41,297 nt of DNA from Atopococcus tabaci (GTDB lineage Bacteria; Bacillota; Bacilli; Lactobacillales; Carnobacteriaceae_A), in NCBI GenBank assembly GCA_030535975.1, contig JAUNQW010000012.1, forward strand, positions 1-41,297, given 5' to 3'. Shown here one piece after another: positions 35,533 to 41,297 of the stretch (within the stretch, counting starts at the first letter, position 1; the number at the start of each line of letters is the position of its first letter). The notes beneath the pieces were generated by a model. It had not been told where the DNA came from. It did not search any database and saw only the letters and a list, made by a program, of their open reading frames with translations. A program made the translations under genes and the position numbers.

Positions 35533-35667
35533 ATGAAAAGAACATATCAACCGAAAAAACGCCATCGTAACAAAGTACATGGATTCCGTGCGCGTATGAG
35601 TACGAAAAATGGTCGTAAAATAATACAAAGAAGACGCCAAAAAGGTAGAAAACGCTTAGGACAATAG
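35533..35667 (+). CDS. rpmH: 50S ribosomal protein L34
   Basis: 44 residues, full length: [12 protein letters not shown] at the start and KGRKRLGQ at the end, extremely basic. A structural protein of the large subunit. AGGAGGTGA lies 8 bases before the ATG. First gene of the rightward rpmH-rnpA-yidC-jag run, with a hairpin after it. Confidence 0.98.
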   Translation: MKRTYQPKKRHRNKVHGFRARMSTKNGRKIIQRRRQKGRKRLGQ

Positions 35668-35670
35668 ATA

Positions 35671-35703
35671 GATCACTGGCCATATCAGTGGTCTTTTTTT
35701 TAA
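35671..35703 (+). terminator. Terminator/attenuator between rpmH and rnpA
   Basis: GATCACTG and CAGTGGTC pair around seven bases and are followed by eight Ts. It probably lowers rnpA expression relative to rpmH. Confidence 0.85.
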
Positions 35704-35757
35704 AAAATTGTTCGTTTTTTATAGTAAACCGCTAAATATAGAAAGTTGTTAAACGCA

Positions 35758-36105
35758 ATGAGAAAAGAATACAGAGTTAAATCTGAAAGGGAATTTCAAG
35801 ATGTTTTTAACTCGGGTAAATCTATGGCTAACAAGCAGTTTGTTATATACACTCTAACTAAGCCGGGTCAAGATCATTTTAGAGTAGGAATTTCAGTAAG
35901 TAAGAAGATGGGCAATGCCGTAAAAAGAAATAAAATAAAAAGATTAATTCGATCATCTATCCAAGAATTATCTTCATCACTTAAAAATGATGTGGATTTT
36001 ATTATTATCGCTAGACAGCCAACTTCAACGATGAACTATCAAGAAGTTCTTTCCAGCTTAAAACATGTCTTATCTTTATCGCATTTATTTATCAATAAAT
36101 CCTAA
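35758..36105 (+). CDS. rnpA: Ribonuclease P protein component
   Basis: 115 residues from the ATG at 35758 (MRKEYRVKSEREFQDVF). A TTG at 35746 would add four residues; neither has a strong ribosome-binding site. The RNR-type signature is AVKRNKIKRLIR. It binds RNase P RNA and helps mature tRNA 5' ends. Stands between rpmH and yidC as usual. Confidence 0.95.
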   Translation: MRKEYRVKSEREFQDVFNSGKSMANKQFVIYTLTKPGQDHFRVGISVSKKMGNAVKRNKIKRLIRSSIQELSSSLKNDVDFIIIARQPTSTMNYQEVLSSLKHVLSLSHLFINKS

Positions 36106-36138
36106 ATACAATATATAAAATTAAGTGAGGGTTTTTTA

Positions 36139-36996
36139 GTGAGCAAAAAGTCAAAACGTATAATCATGTTAGTGCTCCTGTTTGGTATAGTTTTTGTTTT
36201 ATCAGGTTGTACGAGCGGTTCAATGTCAATGGAACCCATTACTGCCGAAAGTGAAGGTATATGGGATGGCTTGATTCTATATAATTTATCTAGAGTAATT
36301 ATTTGGATCTCTGAATTAATGGGTGGAAATTACGGATTAGGAATTATCATATTTACTTTATTGATTCGTGTGCTGTTAATCCCTGTCACCCGATATCAAA
36401 TGAAATCTACTCAAAAAATGAGCGATCTAGCACCTCAAATGCAGGAATTAAAAGAAAAATATAATACGGAAGATAAAAAACAAGTTGAAGAATATAATGA
36501 AGCAGTAGCTCAACTGTATGAAGAAAATGATGCCAATCCATATGCATCTTGTTTACCCTTATTAGTGCAAACACCAATATTAATTGCTTTATATCAAACG
36601 ATCAGCCGAACTCCAATAATCAGTTCATCCGATTTTTTATGGGTTAATCTGGGCCAGCCTGATCCTTATTATATCCTCCCACTGCTAGCAGCGCTTCTGG
36701 CATTTGCTAACTCAAAGTTAACAATGATGAATAGTCCAAGTCAGCCGGGCACTGGAGCGATGGTATACGCTATGCCACTCATGATTTTCTTCATTTCTTT
36801 TAGATTAGCATCAGCTTTATCATTATATTTTGTTGTATCTAATGCAGCTATGGTTGCGCAAACTCTTTTATTGAATAATCCTTTTAAGCGTCGAAAAGAG
36901 ATGGAAGCTAAAGAAGCTGCTGAATATGAAGCTGAAGAAAGACGCCTGCGGGCTTTGAAAAGAGCAAGAAAAACTGGAAGGTCTGTAAAAAAATAG
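36139..36996 (+). CDS. yidC: Membrane protein insertase YidC (lipoprotein type)
   Basis: 285 residues. The signal peptide ends with lipobox LSGC (Cys24). Five membrane helices follow, with the groove arginine in LLIRVLLIPVTRYQMKSTQKM; the cytoplasmic end is rich in Lys/Arg. It inserts proteins into the membrane alone or with SecYEG. GTG start with GTGAGGG upstream. The 28-base gap to jag indicates one transcript. Confidence 0.97.
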   Translation: MSKKSKRIIMLVLLFGIVFVLSGCTSGSMSMEPITAESEGIWDGLILYNLSRVIIWISELMGGNYGLGIIIFTLLIRVLLIPVTRYQMKSTQKMSDLAPQMQELKEKYNTEDKKQVEEYNEAVAQLYEENDANPYASCLPLLVQTPILIALYQTISRTPIISSSDFLWVNLGQPDPYYILPLLAALLAFANSKLTMMNSPSQPGTGAMVYAMPLMIFFISFRLASALSLYFVVSNAAMVAQTLLLNNPFKRRKEMEAKEAAEYEAEERRLRALKRARKTGRSVKK

Positions 36997-37024
36997 TAAT
37001 AGATTTTATGATGGAGGAATTTTA

Positions 37025-37876
37025 ATGAAAAAGTTCACAGCACAAGCAACTACAGTCGAAGAAGCTGTCGATATCGCACTGAGTGCCTTAAAAATCACGA
37101 GAGAAGAATCAAATATTGTCATCGAAGAAGAAGGTCGCAAAGGCTTTTTAGGTATTGGACAAAAAGATGCTGTAGTGACTGTTTCGGTCAAAGAATCTAA
37201 TGAAGTCAGTCCGATTGAGGAATTGAATCTACTTTCAAAAAATGATAGCGTTGATGGAGCTACCTTAAAAGAAGAGACTACAGTCTTAACAGAGCCTTTA
37301 GAAGATATCTCAAGCGTGGCAAGTCCTCAAGCGGTAAGTAGGGAACAAAAAACAGAAGAAATATCTCAGCTATCAGAAGAAGATATCAATATTTCAGAAG
37401 ATGATATCAATTCTATAGATGAACAAGCGATCCATGATGCTGAAAAATATATACAAACCATCGGACGAAAATTAGGTGCAGAGGATATCGAAGTATCCAT
37501 CTATCGTGAATTAGAGAGTGTATATTTTGATCTTGAAACTGATAAACCCGGTATTATTATTGGTAGACATGGGAAAGTTCTGGATGCAATTCATACATTG
37601 ACACAGATACTCTTACGTAATCGGGCATATTCAAAACTTAACGCACGCTTAGATGCTGAAAATTACAGAGGACGTAAAGAAGAATCTCTGAAAAGCTTAG
37701 CTGAGCGGGCAGCTGATAAAGTGATAGCAACTCAACAGCCTGAAATTTTAGAAGCTATGCCTGCTAAAGAAAGAAAAATTATACACCGTATTTTAAGTGC
37801 AAATAGCGCTGTAGTCACTCATTCTGAAGGCGAAGAGCCTGAACGCTACTTAGTTATTGAAAGTGCTCAAAAATAA
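37025..37876 (+). CDS. jag: RNA-binding protein KhpB/Jag
   Basis: 283 residues. Jag-N domain at 1-52 (KKFTAQATTVEEAVDIAL, GRKGFLGIG), an acidic linker of about 80 residues, a KH domain with IIGRHGKVLDAI, and a C-terminal R3H domain (RGRKEESLKSLAERAADKV). It binds RNA with KhpA and affects cell division and elongation. TGGAGGAAT before the ATG. Confidence 0.96.
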   Translation: MKKFTAQATTVEEAVDIALSALKITREESNIVIEEEGRKGFLGIGQKDAVVTVSVKESNEVSPIEELNLLSKNDSVDGATLKEETTVLTEPLEDISSVASPQAVSREQKTEEISQLSEEDINISEDDINSIDEQAIHDAEKYIQTIGRKLGAEDIEVSIYRELESVYFDLETDKPGIIIGRHGKVLDAIHTLTQILLRNRAYSKLNARLDAENYRGRKEESLKSLAERAADKVIATQQPEILEAMPAKERKIIHRILSANSAVVTHSEGEEPERYLVIESAQK

Positions 37877-37908
37877 AAAGATATCATCAGCGTGATTGTT
37901 ATAGTCCT

Positions 37909-37945
37909 ATTTGATAACAGATATGTTATGGTATAGATATCAAAT
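37909..37945. promoter_or_regulatory. Inverted repeat over the RHH-gene promoter
   Basis: ATTTGATA (37909-37916) and TATCAAAT (37938-37945) are perfect arms 21 bases apart. They span a TTGATA and a TGG-TATAGA element, so they cover the likely promoter of the RHH gene and could be its own operator. Confidence 0.5.
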
Positions 37946-37961
37946 AAATAGTGGTGATATT

Positions 37962-38480
37962 ATGTCTAAAGAACGAGTACAAATTATAATACGTGTGATG
38001 CCTGATGAGAAAGAAACTATTCAACAACTGGCAAAAGAAGAAAATAAATCAATGAATCAGTTTATCGTAGATCGAGTCTTATCCGAATTTGAAGAAAAAG
38101 AGGAAGCTGCTCAGGAAGAAGATAGTAATACAAAGACAGAAGAGACTGAAGAATCAGAAGCTTCTGATTCAATGTCTACAAGTGGTCCTGTGTTTGCACT
38201 GCTGAGGGACCAAATCCATGCAAAAGATAAGCAGATTAATAAGCTGCAGGTTTTAATTGATCAACAGCAACAACTGAGCTTGTCAGATAAGAAAGAAAAT
38301 GAGCGTCTGCGCTTGAATATCGAGGAATTAGAGTCCGAAGATGTGGAAGAAGAAGAAATAAATGAAGAATCTTACACAACCGAAGAAGACGCTGATACTA
38401 AATCAGCTGAGAATTCAGTTGAAGAAGCGCCTATTAAAGATAATAAGAGTAGTAAGCGTTGGTGGAAATTATGGGAATAG
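37962..38480 (+). CDS. Ribbon-helix-helix/coiled-coil protein with Trp-rich C-terminal tail
   Basis: 172 residues when started at the ATG at 37962, which has GTGGTGAT upstream. Residues 5-42 look like an Arc/CopG ribbon-helix-helix (VQIIIRVMPDEKETIQQLAKEEN then SMNQFIVDRVLSEF). An acidic low-complexity stretch (45-72), a coiled coil at about 78-125 and another acidic stretch follow; the tail KRWWKLWE (165-172) could insert into membrane or bind a partner. I do not recognise a named family; the overall plan recalls plasmid DUF536-type proteins with similar tails. It sits after jag, where mnmE/mnmG usually are, about 2.5 kb from oriC. Confidence 0.7.
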   Translation: MSKERVQIIIRVMPDEKETIQQLAKEENKSMNQFIVDRVLSEFEEKEEAAQEEDSNTKTEETEESEASDSMSTSGPVFALLRDQIHAKDKQINKLQVLIDQQQQLSLSDKKENERLRLNIEELESEDVEEEEINEESYTTEEDADTKSAENSVEEAPIKDNKSSKRWWKLWE

Positions 38481-38513
38481 TTTAGTTATTATATACAGAA
38501 AAGAGTCTTTTTT

Positions 38514-39800
38514 ATGTCATATTTTGCACTTCTTATAGGAAAGTTATTACGTTTTTGTTTAAATGTTTTTGGCCGAGGATCAAGTCTACCTGGTAAGATA
38601 GCATTGAAAATAGATGAAAATATTTTGTCCAAATTTGATTTTCCATCATTAGTTATTTTTGTTACAGGTACTAATGGTAAAACATCCACAACGCATTATT
38701 TATCTAATATCTTGTCAGAGGCTCAATATAAAACAATGACTAATTTAGCGGGGGCGAACTTAGTTCAAGGTATCGTAACTCAAGCTTTAGAATATTCTTC
38801 TTTTAACTTTACAATTCAGGCTGATGCTGTCGTCTTAGAAGTCGACGAAGCAACTTTGCCGAATATTATTGAGGATATAAAACCAAGTCATATCTTAATG
38901 TTAAATTTATTTCCCGACCAAGAAGATCGTTTTGGCAGTGTAGAAGAACTTGCTATCAAATTAAATAAAGCTCTAGTTACTGATAGCAAACTTATTCTCA
39001 ATGCTAATGACCCAAGACTTGCCTGGATCGGTGAGTCTCATCCTGAATTAGCTATCACCTATTATGGTGTTGATAAAATATCACTAATCCAGCCTTCGCA
39101 TAGTATTTTATGTCCTAACTGTCAGCAGGAGTTGAGCTATCAATGGCAACATTATGAACACTTAGGTTATTACTCCTGCTCTTCTTGTGGCTTCAAAACT
39201 CCATTTGTTCAATATATGGCTAGAAAAGTTGATTTGAACCAGCAAGTCTTTGATTTGGATGACTTTTCTTATCCTATTCCTCAAGCTACTTCCTATACAC
39301 TTTTTAATGTTCTGGCAGCAGTATCTTTAGCGCTTGATCTCGAGATAAAAGAAGAGACAATTCATTCTGCTATTGAGGGGACAGAAATTGTCCGGGGAAG
39401 AAATGAAAAAATAGAATTTGCGGATAAAAAAATAGCTGTTAATTTAGCTAAAAATCCTGCAGGGATGAATCAATCGATTTCTAATCTTCTAAGCCAGGAG
39501 ACTGAGAATTATAATTTGATGTTAGCAATTAATAATCAAGCGGCAGATGGTGTGTCGATTGCCTGGTTAAAAGATTGTGACTTTACTAGATTGCTAGAGA
39601 CGCCTCTCCAACATATTTATTTAAGCGGTAGTGTTCGTAAAGATTTGTATCAAATTTTATTGAACCAAGGAATACCTAAAAATAAATTATCTATAGAAGA
39701 AATAGCATCCGGCTTAGAGAAACTAACAACTCATCCTGAAAATGCCTATATAATTGCAAATTATACTTCTCTAAATAATATTTATAAGTATATAAAATAA
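38514..39800 (+). CDS. murT: MurT-like Mur ligase (lipid II isoglutaminyl synthase subunit type)
   Basis: 428 residues. Mur-ligase P-loop TGTNGKTST (51-59), a four-cysteine zinc ribbon inserted in the central domain (Cys200, 203, 222, 225), NLFPDQEDRFG, and a C-terminal DUF1727 domain with KNPAGMNQS. MurT with the glutaminase GatD amidates D-glutamate of lipid II in Gram-positive walls. Here no gatD follows: a terminator comes 16 bases later. The region around INNQAADGVSIAWLKDCDF is the place where MurT's catalytic aspartate lies, and differs somewhat from the usual DGRDVSW pattern. A partner may lie elsewhere, or this is a paralogue. Confidence 0.82.
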   Translation: MSYFALLIGKLLRFCLNVFGRGSSLPGKIALKIDENILSKFDFPSLVIFVTGTNGKTSTTHYLSNILSEAQYKTMTNLAGANLVQGIVTQALEYSSFNFTIQADAVVLEVDEATLPNIIEDIKPSHILMLNLFPDQEDRFGSVEELAIKLNKALVTDSKLILNANDPRLAWIGESHPELAITYYGVDKISLIQPSHSILCPNCQQELSYQWQHYEHLGYYSCSSCGFKTPFVQYMARKVDLNQQVFDLDDFSYPIPQATSYTLFNVLAAVSLALDLEIKEETIHSAIEGTEIVRGRNEKIEFADKKIAVNLAKNPAGMNQSISNLLSQETENYNLMLAINNQAADGVSIAWLKDCDFTRLLETPLQHIYLSGSVRKDLYQILLNQGIPKNKLSIEEIASGLEKLTTHPENAYIIANYTSLNNIYKYIK

Positions 39801-39815
39801 TATATATTAAATTCG

Positions 39816-39853
39816 AAACTCTCCTTGAGCAGGTGCTCGAGGAGAGTTTTTTA
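39816..39853 (+). terminator. murT-like gene terminator
   Basis: AAACTCTCCTTGAGCA and TGCTCGAGGAGAGTTT pair with a single mismatch and end in a T-run. Confidence 0.9.
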
Positions 39854-39867
39854 TTTAAAAAATAAAC

Positions 39868-39896
39868 TTGACAATTTTTTCTTGTTGAGATATCCT
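39868..39896 (+). promoter_or_regulatory. Promoter of the T-box transcript
   Basis: TTGACA (39868-39873) and TATCCT (39891-39896) with a 17-base spacer. Transcription should start near 39903, just before T-box stem I. Confidence 0.75.
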
Positions 39897-39903
39897 AATC
39901 TCA

Positions 39904-40190
39904 AGTTTATAAAATCGACTGTGAAAAGATAAGTAAATGAATCGCCTTTGTTTAGAGAGCCTGTGTTTGGTGAAAATAGGTCAAAGACAATCGTTGAAAA
40001 TGGTCTTGGAGTCGCATTTCTTTGAGTCATTAAGATGAAAGGAAATCGGAGTTCTCACGTTATTGAGAAAGAGTATCGGCTTTTTGCCTGTACTTTCTAA
40101 GACATGATAAGCGATTATTGTGTAAATAAAGGTGGTACCGTGATGGAAACTTTCGCCCTTTACCGTAAGGTAGGCGGAAGTTTTTTATTT
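39904..40190 (+). promoter_or_regulatory. T-box riboswitch leader
   Basis: A tRNA-sensing leader. AGTA (stem I specifier-loop element), AGAGAGCC and GGTG (distal stem I), and AAAGGTGGTACCGTG (the T-box antiterminator, 40128-40142) appear in the standard order. The alternative terminator is at 40147-40187: ACTTTCGCC pairs with GGCGGAAGT and six Ts. Lower stem I GACT/AGTC pairing puts the specifier within CATTTCTTTGA; UUC, UCU or CUU are possible, so the amino acid cannot be fixed by eye. It controls the OsmC and BASS-like genes. Confidence 0.93.
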
Positions 40191-40213
40191 TTTAAAAAAA
40201 CGGGGGAAATGAT

Positions 40214-40663
40214 ATGTCTATAAATACAATTCAATTAAATACATGCACGACTGAAGGAACTAAAATTAAGGCAACAGTCACAGATCGCAATCATGATATT
40301 TTGTTTGATCAACCTAAAGAAAGAAAAGGAAGCGACACTGCTCCCAAGCCAACAGAAGTTTTTCTTGCATCCTTGGGCGCTTGCAAATTAGTTGTTGCAA
40401 AAAGCTTCGCAAAAAAATACAAGATTAACTTAAAAGCTGTCGATATTACAGTCGAAGGAGAAATTGACTCTAAAGGCTTTAGTCAACAAGATCCTAATGC
40501 TAAAATAGGATTTTCAACCTTACGTACTATTTTTAATATCGAAGCAGATAATACAAAAGAAGAAATTGATAATTTTATCCAATTTATAGAAAATCATTGT
40601 CCAGTTCAAGATACTATTGTTAATCAACCGAACTTTGAAACAGTGCTCAACCACAAGCCATAA
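40214..40663 (+). CDS. OsmC family protein
   Basis: 149 residues, full length for the family. Two redox cysteines, Cys57 (LGACKLVV) and Cys129 (NHCPVQD), stand where OsmC/Ohr peroxidases keep them. Such proteins reduce organic hydroperoxides or serve less-known thiol roles in the cytoplasm. GGGGGAAATG before the ATG. It is the first gene after a T-box, which is unusual for a peroxidase and suggests a role tied to amino-acid supply; the next gene follows after 11 bases. Confidence 0.88.
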   Translation: MSINTIQLNTCTTEGTKIKATVTDRNHDILFDQPKERKGSDTAPKPTEVFLASLGACKLVVAKSFAKKYKINLKAVDITVEGEIDSKGFSQQDPNAKIGFSTLRTIFNIEADNTKEEIDNFIQFIENHCPVQDTIVNQPNFETVLNHKP

Positions 40664-40674
40664 GGAGGAATAAA

Positions 40675-41297
40675 ATGACAGATTTAATCCAATCATTAAT
40701 TGAAGTTATTGCACAAATCACGGCATTTATTACTCCAATTTTTGTCTTTATTGTCTGCTTTAATAGTGGGATGAGTCAGCATCCGAAAAATGTATGGGAA
40801 ACTGCTAAAGAAAATATTGGCTATTACAGCCGTGTTATCCTTGCGAGCAATATCATTTACCCATTATTTGTTTGGGGTTTAATGGCTGTCCTGCCTTTTC
40901 CCGAATTTTTTAAGCTGGGAGTCTTGGTATTTTTCATATGTGCTGGCGCACCGATTGTCATCAGTTTCACACAGAGCGCAGGAAATACAAGTCTATACGC
41001 AACAGCAGGTATGATAATACAATTAATCGCCTCTATCCTTATTATTCCTATCTTACTTCCTCTCATGGTTGGAGGTGTGGAAATTAATATGGGAATTCTC
41101 ATCTGGAACTTAGTTAAAACTGTTGTTATTCCTCTCATTCTTGGATTTATTTTAGTTGTTTATTGGGAAACGCTTATTCCACGCATACGTCCGACTGTGG
41201 CCAAGTTACAAAAGTTAACAATGGATATCGTTATTTACGGGACATTGATTAGAAACATTCCGAATATTATTGACCTAGTGGGAGAATTCGCTATCCT
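40675..41297 (+). CDS. BASS-like (bile acid:sodium symporter superfamily) membrane transporter, 3' truncated by window end
   Basis: The first 207 residues are present with six or more membrane helices (ITAFITPIFVFIVCF, GVLVFFICAGAPIVI, TAGMIIQLIASILIIPILLPLMVGG, LVKTVVIPLILGFILVVYW). The GAPIVISFTQSAGNTSLYATAG segment matches the crossover region of BASS-fold carriers. Members move bile acids, 2-keto acids, pantoate or other organic anions with Na+. T-box control suggests an amino acid, keto acid or related precursor as substrate (inference). TAAGGAGGA before the ATG; the frame is open to the window end. Confidence 0.6.
   Translation, partial: MTDLIQSLIEVIAQITAFITPIFVFIVCFNSGMSQHPKNVWETAKENIGYYSRVILASNIIYPLFVWGLMAVLPFPEFFKLGVLVFFICAGAPIVISFTQSAGNTSLYATAGMIIQLIASILIIPILLPLMVGGVEINMGILIWNLVKTVVIPLILGFILVVYWETLIPRIRPTVAKLQKLTMDIVIYGTLIRNIPNIIDLVGEFAI

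Noticed and set aside
37911-37961. Upstream TTG start for the RHH protein
   Set aside because: It lacks a ribosome-binding site and would place the start inside the promoter and its inverted repeat; the ATG at 37962 has GTGGTGAT upstream.

Overview
The window is the replication-origin region of a low-GC Gram-positive bacterium. The order rpmH–rnpA–yidC–jag on one side of dnaA, and dnaN–yaaA–recF–gyrB–gyrA–rpsF–ssb–rpsR–gdpP–rplI–dnaB on the other, is the classic Firmicutes origin block. The next group, rsmG–parA–parB–DUF951–ychF–DUF1129, a T-box leader, fused binding-protein/permease transporters and a MurE end with a lysine-type motif point to Lactobacillales. An Aerococcaceae or Carnobacteriaceae-like genome is my inference; no rRNA or marker comparison was possible.

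Layout. (1) 1-1110: the 3' end of a murE-type ligase and a small HdeD-like membrane protein. (2) 1161-7629, minus strand: a guanylate-kinase-like gene, then an arginine module in which a binding-protein/permease fusion, argH and argG form one operon and a second fusion transporter has its own promoter. Both promoters carry nearly the same ArgR-like operator over the -35 box. (3) 7846-15912: mostly plus-strand accessory genes (penicillin-binding-fold protein, Zur-box-controlled zinc lipoprotein on the minus strand, thioredoxin-like protein, DJ-1/PfpI protein, cytosine-deaminase-like enzyme, Gly-rich TPM-like membrane protein plus PspA, glycolipid-type glycosyltransferase). (4) 16101-35062, minus strand and co-directional with replication: the conserved housekeeping block, with two exact parS sites and bipartite oriC clusters of DnaA boxes on both sides of dnaA. 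(5) 35533-41297, plus strand: rpmH, rnpA, yidC, jag, then instead of the usual mnmE/mnmG a ribbon-helix-helix/coiled-coil protein, a MurT-like ligase without adjacent gatD, and a T-box-controlled OsmC plus BASS-like transporter pair that runs off the end.

How the parts fit. ParA, ParB and the parS sites, DnaA with its boxes, and gyrase form a compact origin segregation and initiation neighbourhood. ArgG/ArgH with the two transporters look like a citrulline-to-arginine or arginine-uptake regulon. TPM protein plus PspA look like an envelope-stress pair. No rRNA, tRNA, CRISPR array, insertion sequence or prophage was seen. The most interesting unexplained items are the parS palindrome that also forms the gyrA terminator, the recurring GATAGC/GCTATC intergenic palindromes, the origin-proximal RHH protein with a tryptophan-rich tail, and the T-box in front of OsmC/BASS.
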